From Bacteroides fragilis (GTDB lineage Bacteria > Bacillota > Clostridia > Lachnospirales > Lachnospiraceae), in assembly GCA_023664485.1 (NCBI GenBank), contig JAMPFK010000019.1, positions 1 through 54,981 on the forward strand: 54,981 nucleotides of DNA, written 5' to 3'. The translations under genes and the position numbers were made by a program. The notes beneath the pieces are model-generated. The model ran no database searches, was not told where the DNA came from, and worked only from the letters and a program-made list of their open reading frames with translations. Each line of letters opens with the position of its first letter. Position 1 is the first letter of the stretch. Positions 15,870 through 25,135 of this stretch are shown in pieces.

Positions 15870-16187
15870 ATGGGTATTTTATTAACGGAGGATGCTGCGG
15901 CGGCATCGGCAGGCGGAAGTTTCTTTATGATCGGATATATTGTTATTCTGATCGTGATATTCTATTTTATTATGATCCGCCCGCAGAAAAAGGAGCAGAA
16001 AAGAATGGCGGCCATGCTTTCCGAGCTTTCGGTCGGAGATGCGGTTTTGACGAACAGCGGTTTTTATGGGACGGTCATCGACATCACGGATGATACCGTT
16101 ATCATAGAATTCGGAAATAACAAGAACTGTCGTATTCCGATGCAGAAATCAGCGATTGCACAGGTCGAGAAACCGGATGCTGAATAA
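15870..16187 (+). CDS. yajC: YajC, preprotein translocase accessory subunit
   Basis: A 105-residue single-TM protein of the Sec accessory complex. After a short periplasm-side N-terminus there is a hydrophobic helix (about residues 18-38, FFMIGYIVILIVIFYFIMI) followed by the hallmark RPQKKEQKRM and a small beta domain (LSVGDAVLTNSGFYGTVIDI). YajC normally associates with SecDF-YidC. It follows tgt by 86 bp, the common order, but the next gene is leuB, not secD. ATG 15870 has AAGGAG 13 nt upstream, a slightly long spacing. A hairpin terminator lies just after the stop. Confidence 0.93.
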   Translation: MGILLTEDAAAASAGGSFFMIGYIVILIVIFYFIMIRPQKKEQKRMAAMLSELSVGDAVLTNSGFYGTVIDITDDTVIIEFGNNKNCRIPMQKSAIAQVEKPDAE

Positions 16188-16201
16188 GAGGAATTTAGAA
16201 T

Positions 16202-16226
16202 AAGATGCATTTCGGTGCATCTTTTT
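16202..16226 (+). terminator. Terminator between yajC and leuB
   Basis: AAGATGCA (16202-16209) and TGCATCTT (16216-16223) form an 8-bp stem with a TTTCGG loop, followed by further T. The leuB ribosome site AAGGAGG starts only about 4 nt later, so the structure could also attenuate leuB. Confidence 0.8.
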
Positions 16227-16244
16227 CTGTAAGGAGGGAAAGAC

Positions 16245-17330
16245 ATGGAATTAAAGATCACCTGTATTCCGGGAGATGGAATCGGACCGGAAATTGTAGC
16301 GGAAGCGAAAAAAGTGCTGGACGCTGTGGCGGAGAAATACGGGCATTCGATGAACTATACGGATGTGCTAATGGGCGGCGCATCGATCGACGCTTACGGG
16401 GTGCCGCTTACGGAAGAGACGATTCAGACAGCGGAGGGCGCGGACGCGGTACTGATGGGTTCTATCGGCGGCGATACGACGACTTCGCCCTGGTATAGAC
16501 TGCCGCCGGATAAGAGGCCGGAAGCGGGACTGCTTGGGATCAGAAAGGCACTCAATCTGTTTGCCAATTTAAGACCGGCAGTGCTTTATGAGGAGCTGGC
16601 CGGCGCATGTCCGTTAAAAGAAGAGATTTCCGCGGCAGGCTTCGATATGCTGATCATGCGGGAGCTGACCGGAGGGCTTTATTTCGGAGAACGTAAGACG
16701 ATAGAGGAAAACGGCGTGCGGAAGGCGATCGATACGCTGACTTATGATGAGAACGAGATCCGCCGGATCGCCGTTAAGGGTTTTGAAATCGCGAAGAAGA
16801 GGAAGAAAAAAGTGACGAGCGTGGATAAGGCGAACGTGCTGGACTCTTCGAGATTATGGCGTAAGGTCGTGGAGGAAGTGGCAGAGGATTATCCGGAGGT
16901 GGCGTTAGAACATATGCTGGTGGATAATTGCGCCATGCAGCTGGTCAAGGATCCGGCTCAGTTCGATGTTATCCTGACGGAGAATATGTTCGGCGATATT
17001 CTGTCCGACGAGGCGAGTATGGTGACGGGCTCCATCGGTATGCTGGCGTCCGCCTCCCTGAACGATTCCAGATTCGGCCTTTATGAACCGAGCCATGGCT
17101 CTGCGCCCGATATTGCGGGAAAGGATATTGCCAATCCGATCGCGACGGTCCTTTCCGCGTCGATGATGCTGCGTTACAGTTTTGATCTGGATAAAGAAGC
17201 GAATGCGATCGACAATGCGGTAAAGCAGGTCCTGAAGGCAGGATACCGGACGGCGGATATCATGTCCGAAGGATGTACGAAGGTCGGCTGCAGGCAGATG
17301 GGGGATTTGCTGGCACAGAACATAGTGTGA
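16245..17330 (+). CDS. leuB: 3-isopropylmalate dehydrogenase
   Basis: A 361-residue NAD-dependent beta-decarboxylating dehydrogenase of leucine synthesis. Visible motifs are TCIPGDGIGPEIVAEAKKVL, the substrate-loop LLGIRKALNLFANLRPA, RELTGGLYFGER, VTSVDKANVLDSSRLWRKVV and TENMFGDILSDEASM, with the C-terminal EPSHGSAPDIAGKDIANP. The NLRPA loop and size favour LeuB over isocitrate or tartrate dehydrogenases. AAGGAGGG lies 7 nt before the ATG. LeuA, LeuC and LeuD are not in the window. A complex palindromic region begins at its stop codon, and ilvD/ilvB follow beyond a membrane-protein gene. Confidence 0.95.
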   Translation: MELKITCIPGDGIGPEIVAEAKKVLDAVAEKYGHSMNYTDVLMGGASIDAYGVPLTEETIQTAEGADAVLMGSIGGDTTTSPWYRLPPDKRPEAGLLGIRKALNLFANLRPAVLYEELAGACPLKEEISAAGFDMLIMRELTGGLYFGERKTIEENGVRKAIDTLTYDENEIRRIAVKGFEIAKKRKKKVTSVDKANVLDSSRLWRKVVEEVAEDYPEVALEHMLVDNCAMQLVKDPAQFDVILTENMFGDILSDEASMVTGSIGMLASASLNDSRFGLYEPSHGSAPDIAGKDIANPIATVLSASMMLRYSFDLDKEANAIDNAVKQVLKAGYRTADIMSEGCTKVGCRQMGDLLAQNIV

Positions 17331-17460
17331 GAAGAACTTCTAAAGCTCATGCCAATGGGCATTTTGCTAAGAAGTTCTACGATTCGCTTCGCGAATCTTT
17401 CTCACACTGGAGAATGCCTGAAATGCGGCATTCTCCGCACAGGTGAGAAGCACTGTGATT
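17324..17460. repeat. Multi-hairpin palindromic element after leuB
   Basis: Perfect inverted pairs are nested and tandem: AGTGTGAGAA (17324-17333)/TTCTCACACT (17399-17408); AGAACTTCT (17333-17341)/AGAAGTTCT (17370-17378); GATTCGC (17381-17387)/GCGAATC (17391-17397); GGAGAATGCC (17409-17418)/GGCATTCTCC (17427-17436). The GGAGAATGC hairpin and a CGATTCG string recur at 49621-49666 in another gap. This looks like a REP/BIME-type family. Confidence 0.65.
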
Positions 17461-17480
17461 GCGGAAGGCGTTGGGATTTC

Positions 17481-19064
17481 ATGATAAAACAGTTGTGGGA
17501 TAAGTGGAAGCAAAAGGATATCGAGCAGAAAATTTTTTTCTTTTTTTTGCCGGGAATGGCTTTTTATTATGGTTTCAGGCTTTTTGCGCTGACGCCCTGG
17601 TATGACGAGCTCTATACTTATTACTATTTTATCAGCAGGGGGCCGGTCTATGCGGCGATTCACTGGCCGCTTCCCAATAATCATGTAGGCTATTCCGTTC
17701 TTTCGGCGGTACTGGATCTTCTGGGAAGTCCGGCGGTGGGTCTGCGGGGCGTATCATGGTTCAGCAGCCTCTTCAGTCTGCTGCTTTTGTTCAAAATAAG
17801 CAGAAAATGGCTTCCAAAAGGATTTGCGCTGCTTCCGGTGTTTTTATTTGCCTCTATGGGAATCGTCAATCAGCTGGCGGTGCAGGGACGGGGCTATGCG
17901 CTTGCGGCCTGTCTGTATCTTACGGCCCTTTGGGAACTGCTCAAAATCGTCGGAGAGCATGATTGCCGCAAAGGAAATTACATCGTGACGGGATTGGCTT
18001 TTGTCTGGGCGCTGTATACCCTGCCGAGCAGCGTTTATTTTGTCCTTCCGCTCTGCATTGCCGGCGGCGCATGGCTGCTTCTGGAAAAGCGCGGAAGAGA
18101 GCTCGGAACGCTTTTTTTCACGGCGCTGTTCAGTGCGCTCTGCACCGTTTTCCTGTATGCGCTTATCTGGCTTGCTATTGGTTCCAATCTGCTTTCCAGG
18201 GCGCAGGATGGCTGCTGGTACGGGCAGGGACATATTTCCATTATTCTGCATGCGCCCTTTGCGGCGCTGAAAACGGGCGTTTGTTATATGCTGGATACGC
18301 CCTATATCCAGAGCGTGTCAAGAGACGGCTATCTGGGAAATTTTGCCGCATGGCTGAAGGCGTTGTTTGAAAATTATTATGCGGGGATGTCGGCAGTTCT
18401 GCTCACGCTGACGGGTATCGGCGTCGGCGTTCTTCTGGTTGGGCAGATAAGAGGCGTTATCAGAGGAGCGGAAGGCCGGAAGCCGGCGCATGGCTTTTTG
18501 GAATGGTATCTGCTTCTGACATTTCTGCTGACGCCGCTCATGCTCATCGTACAGGCGGCCTTGCCTTATTACAGGGTTTTTTCTTTTATGGGCGTTCCGC
18601 TGGCGCTTCTGACAGCGTGGCTTTTGGCGCAGATATCTGTCCGCGTCGGGAGACCGGCTGTATTTCGCCTGATAGAGGCGTTTGCAGGTATCGGGTGCGT
18701 GTGCCTGCTGCTTTCTCCGGCGGGAAGAGCACAGTACAGCGGACGGGAGGCGGCAATCGAGGATGCCTGCGTGCATATGGATCTGCGAAACGGCGAAGCG
18801 GTCTGTGTGACGGACTGCGACCAGGAATATCTGATGAAATATCTCTATGGCGCGGAGGGGCGTCCGGCGATAGAAGAGGCAGATTATGTTCTGCTCGACA
18901 GGGAGCTTTTCTTAACGAAGGAAGAGATGGAAAGCCGGGATGCGGCCGGAGCGGACGCGTGGAAATTTTATGTTTCCCACGAAGAGATTCCCTGGGATTA
19001 TCTGGCGGAAAAAATGACTGTTCGTTATGAAAATGACAGGTTCGTCCTTTATCAGAAAAAATAA
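17481..19064 (+). CDS. Multi-pass membrane protein, GT-C glycosyltransferase-like
   Basis: A 527-residue protein with roughly ten hydrophobic helices and a C-terminal extracytoplasmic soluble part. Early in the sequence, FALTPWYDELYTYYYF places a DE pair in the first outer loop, the usual acidic motif of GT-C fold transferases (GT39/ArnT/PMT-like) that use lipid-linked sugars. RGYALAACLYLTALWE and repeated aromatic helices fit this fold. The ATG at 17481 is chosen because the frame upstream runs through the palindromic repeat; a GGAAGG site is about 13 nt before it. It sits between leuB and ilvD on the same strand, an unexpected neighbour for amino acid genes. Donor and acceptor are unknown. 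Confidence 0.65.
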   Translation: MIKQLWDKWKQKDIEQKIFFFFLPGMAFYYGFRLFALTPWYDELYTYYYFISRGPVYAAIHWPLPNNHVGYSVLSAVLDLLGSPAVGLRGVSWFSSLFSLLLLFKISRKWLPKGFALLPVFLFASMGIVNQLAVQGRGYALAACLYLTALWELLKIVGEHDCRKGNYIVTGLAFVWALYTLPSSVYFVLPLCIAGGAWLLLEKRGRELGTLFFTALFSALCTVFLYALIWLAIGSNLLSRAQDGCWYGQGHISIILHAPFAALKTGVCYMLDTPYIQSVSRDGYLGNFAAWLKALFENYYAGMSAVLLTLTGIGVGVLLVGQIRGVIRGAEGRKPAHGFLEWYLLLTFLLTPLMLIVQAALPYYRVFSFMGVPLALLTAWLLAQISVRVGRPAVFRLIEAFAGIGCVCLLLSPAGRAQYSGREAAIEDACVHMDLRNGEAVCVTDCDQEYLMKYLYGAEGRPAIEEADYVLLDRELFLTKEEMESRDAAGADAWKFYVSHEEIPWDYLAEKMTVRYENDRFVLYQKK

Positions 19065-19131
19065 ACGGATAAAAAAATCTGATATAAAAGATATGGAAAA
19101 AGAAAACAGGAATAAGACGGAGGAGAGAAAA

Positions 19132-20796
19132 ATGAGAAGCGATAACGTAAAAAGCGGTATCCAGCAGGCACCGCACAGAAGTCTGTTCAATGCACTTGGA
19201 TTTACGGAAGAGGAAATGAAAAAGCCGATGGTCGGCATTGTCAGTTCTTATAATGAGATCGTACCGGGACATATGAATCTGGATAAGATCGTAAATGCGG
19301 TGAAGCTCGGCGTCGCGGAAGCAGGCGGCGTGCCCGTTGTATTTCCTGCGATCGCGGTATGCGACGGCATCGCGATGGGACATATCGGTATGAAATATTC
19401 TCTCGTGACCAGAGATCTGATCGCTGATTCGACGGAATGTATGGCGCTTGCCCATCAGTTCGACGCTCTCGTCATGGTGCCGAACTGCGACAAGAATGTG
19501 CCCGGTCTTTTGATGGCGGCGGCAAGGATCAATGTGCCTGCCGTATTCGTATCCGGCGGCCCCATGCTGGCAGGTCATGTGAAGGGGCAGAAGAGAAGCC
19601 TTTCCTCCATGTTCGAGGCGGTGGGCTCTCATGCGGCTGGCATGATGACGGAAGAAGAGGTCAGAGAATATGAAGAAAAAGTATGTCCGACCTGCGGTTC
19701 CTGTTCCGGTATGTACACGGCCAATTCGATGAACTGTCTGACGGAAGCGCTCGGCATGGGACTTCGCGGGAACGGAACGATTCCGGCGGTCTACTCCGAG
19801 AGGATCAAGCTGGCGAAACACGCGGGCATGGCGGTCATGGAAATGTACCGGAAGAATATCAGGCCCGGCGATATCATGACGAAGGATGCGATCCTGAACG
19901 CGCTGACAGTCGATATGGCGCTCGGCTGTTCCACCAATTCTATGCTGCATCTGCCGGCGATCGCTCATGAGATCGGTTTTGATTTCGATATCGCTTTTGC
20001 CAATGAAATCAGCGCCAGGACCCCGAATCTGTGCCATCTGGCGCCGGCAGGACCGACTTATATGGAAGATTTGAATGAGGCGGGCGGCGTCTATGCGGTC
20101 ATGAAAGAGCTTGCGGATGCAGGACTGCTGCATACGGACTGCATGACAGTGACGGGAAAGACGATCGGAGAGAATATCGCGGATGCGGTAAACAGGAATC
20201 CGGAAGTCATCAGAACACTCGATAATCCGTATTCCACGACAGGCGGTCTGGCCGTCCTGAAAGGAAACCTGGCGCCGGACGGCAGCGTCGTAAAGCGTTC
20301 TGCGGTCGTACCGGAAATGATGGTGCATGAAGGGCCGGCAAGAGTCTTTGACTGTGAAGAAGATGCGATCGATGCTATCAAGGGTGGTAAGATTGTGGAG
20401 GGAGATGTGGTCATTATCCGTTATGAAGGGCCGAAAGGGGGACCGGGTATGCGGGAAATGCTGAATCCCACGTCGGCGATTGCGGGGATGGGGCTTGGTT
20501 CCAGCGTGGCGCTGATTACAGACGGACGTTTCTCAGGCGCATCCCGCGGCGCATCCATCGGCCATGTTTCGCCGGAAGCGGCAGTCGGCGGTCCGATCGC
20601 GCTGATAGAAGAGGGCGATATTGTCAGCATCAACATTCCGGAAATGAAGCTGGATGTAAAGGTGTCGGAGGAAGAACTGGCGGCAAGAAGGGAAAAATGG
20701 CAGCCGAGAGAGCCGAAGGTCACGACCGGGTATCTTGCGAGATACCGCGAGCTGGTAACGAGCGGCAACAGAGGGGCTGTTTTGGAGATAAAGTAA
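19132..20796 (+). CDS. ilvD: Dihydroxy-acid dehydratase
   Basis: A 554-residue Fe-S dehydratase of valine, isoleucine and leucine synthesis, also feeding CoA. Cluster and metal ligands lie in MVPNCDKNVPG and VCPTCGSCSGMYTANSMNCL, with GCSTNSMLHLPAIAHE downstream and the late signature ITDGRFSGASRGASIGHVSPEA. The ATG at 19132 is used because the family N-terminus (MRSDNVKSGIQQAPHRSLF) begins there and a GGAGGAGAG ribosome site precedes it. A further-upstream start would overlap the preceding membrane-protein gene. It is followed by ilvB after 19 bp, a clear operon. ilvC is absent from the window. Confidence 0.96.
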   Translation: MRSDNVKSGIQQAPHRSLFNALGFTEEEMKKPMVGIVSSYNEIVPGHMNLDKIVNAVKLGVAEAGGVPVVFPAIAVCDGIAMGHIGMKYSLVTRDLIADSTECMALAHQFDALVMVPNCDKNVPGLLMAAARINVPAVFVSGGPMLAGHVKGQKRSLSSMFEAVGSHAAGMMTEEEVREYEEKVCPTCGSCSGMYTANSMNCLTEALGMGLRGNGTIPAVYSERIKLAKHAGMAVMEMYRKNIRPGDIMTKDAILNALTVDMALGCSTNSMLHLPAIAHEIGFDFDIAFANEISARTPNLCHLAPAGPTYMEDLNEAGGVYAVMKELADAGLLHTDCMTVTGKTIGENIADAVNRNPEVIRTLDNPYSTTGGLAVLKGNLAPDGSVVKRSAVVPEMMVHEGPARVFDCEEDAIDAIKGGKIVEGDVVIIRYEGPKGGPGMREMLNPTSAIAGMGLGSSVALITDGRFSGASRGASIGHVSPEAAVGGPIALIEEGDIVSINIPEMKLDVKVSEEELAARREKWQPREPKVTTGYLARYRELVTSGNRGAVLEIK

Positions 20797-20815
20797 GGAA
20801 AAGGAGAGCGTTGAG

Positions 20816-22492
20816 ATGTTACTGACAGGTGCAGAAATCGTTGTAGAATGTTTAAAGGAGCAGGGAGTCGATACCGTATTCGGCTATCCCGGCGGAACTA
20901 TTTTGAACGTATATGATGCTTTGTATAAGCATAGTAATGAGATAACCCATATCCTGACTTCTCATGAGCAGGGAGCCGCCCACGCGGCGGACGGCTATGC
21001 GAGGGCGACCGGCAAAGTCGGCGTCTGCATGGCGACGAGCGGTCCGGGAGCGACCAATCTTGTGACCGGCATCGCGACGGCCTATATGGATTCCGTACCG
21101 ATGGTCGCGATCACCTGTAATGTAAACCTGCCCCTGCTCGGCAAGGACTCTTTTCAGGAGGTCGATATCGCAGGCGTTACGATGCCGATAACGAAACACG
21201 GCTATATCGTGAAAGATGTCAATATTCTGGCGGATACGATCCGCAGAGCCTTTGCCATCGCAAAAAGCGGCAGGCCGGGACCGGTCCTCGTGGATATTAC
21301 GAAGGATGTTACGGCCAATCAGTGCGAATATACGGAAATGCCGGCGGCGGAAGAAATTGTGAAAGAAAGGGATAACGAAGCCGATATCGAAAAAGCGGTC
21401 GCATTGGTGAAAGAAGCGAAAAAGCCTTTTATCTATGTGGGCGGCGGCGCGGTCATTTCGGGCGCCTGTGAGGAAGTCCGGGAGTTTGCGGCAAAAGCGG
21501 GCGCGCCCGTCTGCGACACGCTGATGGGAAAAGGCGTTTTCGACGGACACGACGCGCTCTATACCGGCATGATCGGGATGCACGGAACCAAAACGTCGAA
21601 TTTCGGTGTCAGCGAATGCGACCTTCTGATCGCGCTCGGCGCAAGGTTCTCCGATCGGGTCGTAGGGAACCCGAAGAAATTTGCGGAACATGCCAGGGTG
21701 CTGCATATCGATATCGATGCGGCTGAAATCGACAAAAATATCCGTACGGATGTTTCCATCGTAGGCGATTTAAAGGAAGCGCTCGGCAGGATCAATGCCA
21801 GACTGGAAAAACAGGAACACGAAGAATGGATTCGGCATATCATGGAGTTAAAGGAAAAATATCCGTTGAACTATGATTCCAGCGTTTTATCCTGCCCGTA
21901 TATCATAGAAGAACTGGACCGTATTACCGGCGGACAGGCAATCATCACGACCGATGTTGGACAGCATCAGATGTGGGCGGCACAGTATTACAAATATTCC
22001 AGGCCGCGTACCTTCCTTTCCTCCGGCGGACTCGGCACGATGGGATACGGGCTCGGCGCATGTATCGGCGCGAAGGTCGGAAATCCGGAGAAGATCTGTG
22101 TCAATATTGCGGGAGACGGCTGTTTCAGAATGAATATGAACGAACTCGCAACGGCGAGCAGGTATAACATTCCGATCATTCAGATCGTCATCAACAATCA
22201 TGTATTAGGCATGGTAAGGCAGTGGCAGACCCTGTTTTACGAAAAGCGCTATTCGCAGACCGTCCTGCAGGATAAAGTCGATTTCTGCAAAGTGGCGGAG
22301 GGGCTCGGCTGTGAGGCGATACGCGTAACGAAGAAGGAAGAAGTAGCGCCTGCCATTGAAAAAGCGCTTGCATTAAAGGCGCCCGTTCTGCTTGACTGCA
22401 TCATCCCGGAGGACGATAAGGTATTCCCGATGGTACCGGCGGGAGCGCCGATCAGCGATGCTTTTGACGCACAGGATCTGACAGGGGAATAA
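20816..22492 (+). CDS. ilvB: Acetolactate synthase large subunit
   Basis: A 558-residue thiamine-diphosphate enzyme that condenses pyruvate with pyruvate or 2-oxobutyrate. The N-terminal domain holds the catalytic Glu in LTSHEQGAAHAADGYARATG. The central FAD-binding domain is present, as in anabolic AHAS, and the C-terminal TPP motif is GDGCFRMNMNELATASRYNIPI with INNHVLGMVRQWQ. It lies 19 bp after ilvD with AAGGAGA at the right distance. No ilvN regulatory subunit follows; the next gene is an L,D-transpeptidase, so the small subunit must be elsewhere or the enzyme acts without it. Confidence 0.93.
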   Translation: MLLTGAEIVVECLKEQGVDTVFGYPGGTILNVYDALYKHSNEITHILTSHEQGAAHAADGYARATGKVGVCMATSGPGATNLVTGIATAYMDSVPMVAITCNVNLPLLGKDSFQEVDIAGVTMPITKHGYIVKDVNILADTIRRAFAIAKSGRPGPVLVDITKDVTANQCEYTEMPAAEEIVKERDNEADIEKAVALVKEAKKPFIYVGGGAVISGACEEVREFAAKAGAPVCDTLMGKGVFDGHDALYTGMIGMHGTKTSNFGVSECDLLIALGARFSDRVVGNPKKFAEHARVLHIDIDAAEIDKNIRTDVSIVGDLKEALGRINARLEKQEHEEWIRHIMELKEKYPLNYDSSVLSCPYIIEELDRITGGQAIITTDVGQHQMWAAQYYKYSRPRTFLSSGGLGTMGYGLGACIGAKVGNPEKICVNIAGDGCFRMNMNELATASRYNIPIIQIVINNHVLGMVRQWQTLFYEKRYSQTVLQDKVDFCKVAEGLGCEAIRVTKKEEVAPAIEKALALKAPVLLDCIIPEDDKVFPMVPAGAPISDAFDAQDLTGE

Positions 22493-22516
22493 AGAGTTCC
22501 CGATGAAGGAAGTTTT

Positions 22517-23914
22517 ATGAAAAAACGCTTTTTTAAAAAAATCTTTTTGTTATTCTGCATTATTGTTCTGCAGTTTGCCATAGCGTATGTCGGTCTGGCT
22601 TTTTATTACCGGAATGCGTTCGAGTATGGAACGTGGATCAACAATATTTACTGTACCGGGAAGAATATCGAGGAAGTGAATCAGGAACTTACCAGGCAGT
22701 TCGAGTACGATGGAATCACGATTTATGATAAGGAACAGAACGCTTATCGGATATCGGCGGACGATATCGCTTACCGGTGCGATTTTACGGAATCTCTGAA
22801 AACATACCTTGGCGGGCAGAATGCGTGGCTGTGGGTGGACTGCCTTTGGCGGGTAAGAAAAGAGGAGATCCGGCCGGCCGTATTTTATGACGGAGATGTT
22901 TTTGACAGATGCTTTGCATCGATGCCCTTTTTGACAGAAGAAGCGGATGAGGATAAAAGGCCCGAAATCGTCCGGACAGAGCAGGGGTATGAGCTGCTGA
23001 ACGGACGATGCGAGGTGCTGGATGCAAAAAAGGCGAAGAGGGTGGTGGCCGATGCGCTCGCGGGCAGTAAGACTGCCGTTTCCCTGCTGGATACAGGATG
23101 CTATTACGATATGGAGCTGACGCCGGCAATGCGGGATACGCTGCATCAGTGGGAACTGGTGAAGGATTTTCAGGACTGCCGCATCGTTTACCAGCTGGGA
23201 GAAGATCTGATACCGGTGGATGCCTCTGTCGTATGCGACTGGATTTTATTGAATGAGGACGGAAGCTTTGCGCTGGATGATGCCGGCGCGCTGCGGATGA
23301 AGGAAGATGCCATAACGGAATTCGTCGCGGGACTGGCAAAGCAGTACGATACGGTGGGGATCACCCGGCAGTTCCAGACGACGAACAGAGGGCTGATTAC
23401 GATCGAAGGCGGCATTTATGGGAACAGGATCGACCAGGAGGCGGAGAGTGCCTATCTGAGAGAGGCTTTTTTCGGCAAAAAAGAGGAAGTACATACGCCC
23501 GTCTATCTGCAGACGGCGAGGAGACAGGGAAAAGACGACATCGGCGATACTTATGTGGAAATCGATATGAGCGAACAGATGATGTACTATTACCTGGACG
23601 GGGAACTGCAGATCGAAACCCCTGTCGTTACCGGCAATACTTCAAGGCGCATGGGAACGCCTGCCGGCGTCAATTATGTATACCTGAAACAACAGGACCG
23701 CATCCTGCGCGGGGAAGGATACGCTTCCCATGTTAATTTCTGGATGCCGGTCAAAGGAAACATCGGAATCCATGACGCTTCCTGGCGGAGCAAATACGGG
23801 GGGACCATTTACCAGACCAACGGATCCCACGGCTGCATCAACACCCCTTACAATGCGATGGCGCAGATGTACGAGATGGTAGAAGTCGGAACGCCGGTCG
23901 TGATGTATTATTAA
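22517..23914 (+). CDS. L,D-transpeptidase, YkuD domain
   Basis: A 465-residue membrane-anchored cell-wall enzyme. A single N-terminal TM helix (about residues 9-30) is followed by a long extracytoplasmic region with repeats like the peptidoglycan-binding domain often linked to YkuD (YGTWINNIYCTGKNIEEVN; ITRQFQTTNRGLITIEGG). The catalytic YkuD domain is at the C-terminus, with VEIDMSEQMMYYYLDGEL, then GIHDASW and the active-site SHGCINTP. Such enzymes form 3-3 crosslinks or attach proteins to stem peptides. It begins 24 bp after ilvB but is functionally unrelated. A VanY-like carboxypeptidase at 13509 makes tetrapeptide-type substrates plausible in this cell. Confidence 0.9.
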   Translation: MKKRFFKKIFLLFCIIVLQFAIAYVGLAFYYRNAFEYGTWINNIYCTGKNIEEVNQELTRQFEYDGITIYDKEQNAYRISADDIAYRCDFTESLKTYLGGQNAWLWVDCLWRVRKEEIRPAVFYDGDVFDRCFASMPFLTEEADEDKRPEIVRTEQGYELLNGRCEVLDAKKAKRVVADALAGSKTAVSLLDTGCYYDMELTPAMRDTLHQWELVKDFQDCRIVYQLGEDLIPVDASVVCDWILLNEDGSFALDDAGALRMKEDAITEFVAGLAKQYDTVGITRQFQTTNRGLITIEGGIYGNRIDQEAESAYLREAFFGKKEEVHTPVYLQTARRQGKDDIGDTYVEIDMSEQMMYYYLDGELQIETPVVTGNTSRRMGTPAGVNYVYLKQQDRILRGEGYASHVNFWMPVKGNIGIHDASWRSKYGGTIYQTNGSHGCINTPYNAMAQMYEMVEVGTPVVMYY

Positions 23915-23932
23915 GTTTTTTTATTATGGTAA

Positions 23933-23961
23933 TTGACTAAAGCGCCCGATAAAGGTAAAAT
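23933..23961 (+). promoter_or_regulatory. Promoter of serC-serA
   Basis: TTGACT (23933-23938) and TAAAAT (23956-23961) have a 17-bp spacer, about 45 bp before serC. No riboswitch-like structure fits in the short leader. Confidence 0.7.
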
Positions 23962-24005
23962 AGCATTTAGTTCATAAATTTTGCGATAACGGGAGGAGAA
24001 AAAGC

Positions 24006-25088
24006 GTGGCAAGAGTGTATAATTTTTCTGCAGGTCCGGCGGTTTTGCCTGAAGAGGTGTTAAAAGAAGCCGCAGAGGAAATGTTAGACTATAAAGGAAC
24101 CGGCATGTCCGTTATGGAGATGAGCCATCGTTCCAGGGCTTATGATGCGATCATCAAAGAAGCGGAGGCGGATTTAAGAACGCTGTTGAAGATTCCGGAT
24201 AATTACAGGATCCTGTTCTTACAGGGCGGCGCGAGCCTGATTTTCGCATCCGTGCCGATGAACCTGATGAAGAACCGCAAGGCCGGTTACATATTGACGG
24301 GACAATGGGCGAAGAAAGCATTTGCGGAAGCGAAGCTGTATGGAGAGGCGGTGGAGCTGGCATCCTCTGCGGATAAAACTTTTTCTTATATCCCGGACTG
24401 CTCCGATCTGCCCATCACAGACGACATGGATTATGTTTATATCTGTGAGAACAATACGATTTATGGCACCAAATATCATACGCTTCCGGATACGAAAGGG
24501 AAGATTCTCGTTTCGGATGTTTCTTCCTGTTTCCTGTCGGAGCCGATGGATGTAAACAAATACGGCATGGTCTATGCGGGCGTACAGAAAAATGTAGGTC
24601 CGGCCGGTACACAGATCGTTATCATCAGAGAAGATCTTCTGCGTGAAGATGTTCTGCCCGGAACTCCTACCATGATGAATTATAAGGTGCAGGCGGATAA
24701 CGATTCCTTATATAATACGCCGCCGTGCTACGGCATTTATATCTGCGGCAAGGTGTTCAAATGGCTGTTAAAGAACGGCGGTCTTGACGCAATGAAAGAG
24801 CTGAATGAGAAAAAAGCGAAGGTTCTGTATGATTTTCTGGATGAGAGCAGCCTGTTTAAAGGAACGGTCAGAAAAGAGGATCGTTCGCTCATGAATGTGC
24901 CTTTTGTGACGGGAGATAAGGAAACGGATGCGAAATTCATCAAGGCGGCGGAAGAGGCCGGTTTCGTCAATCTGAAAGGCCATCGGAGCGTTGGCGGTAT
25001 GCGCGCGAGCATTTATAACGCGATGCCGATAGAGGGCGTGGAAAAGCTCGTCGCATTTATGAAGGGATTCGAGAAGGAAAATCGATAG
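24006..25088 (+). CDS. serC: Phosphoserine aminotransferase
   Basis: A 360-residue PLP enzyme that transfers the amino group from glutamate to 3-phosphohydroxypyruvate (serine pathway; also vitamin B6 in some bacteria). Family segments are YNFSAGPAVLPEEVLKEA at the start, EMSHRSRAYDAIIKEAE, LFLQGGASLIFASVPMNL, and the PLP-lysine region YAGVQKNVGPAGTQIVII. Length is standard. The start codon is GTG at 24006 with GGGAGGAG about 10 nt upstream. serA follows after 47 bp, and a DUF1015 gene lies further downstream, a known neighbourhood for this family. Confidence 0.96.
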   Translation: MARVYNFSAGPAVLPEEVLKEAAEEMLDYKGTGMSVMEMSHRSRAYDAIIKEAEADLRTLLKIPDNYRILFLQGGASLIFASVPMNLMKNRKAGYILTGQWAKKAFAEAKLYGEAVELASSADKTFSYIPDCSDLPITDDMDYVYICENNTIYGTKYHTLPDTKGKILVSDVSSCFLSEPMDVNKYGMVYAGVQKNVGPAGTQIVIIREDLLREDVLPGTPTMMNYKVQADNDSLYNTPPCYGIYICGKVFKWLLKNGGLDAMKELNEKKAKVLYDFLDESSLFKGTVRKEDRSLMNVPFVTGDKETDAKFIKAAEEAGFVNLKGHRSVGGMRASIYNAMPIEGVEKLVAFMKGFEKENR

Positions 25089-25135
25089 GGCGCGGCCTGT
25101 TCAGAAGAAAAGAGACAAGGAGAAAGATTGCGAAG

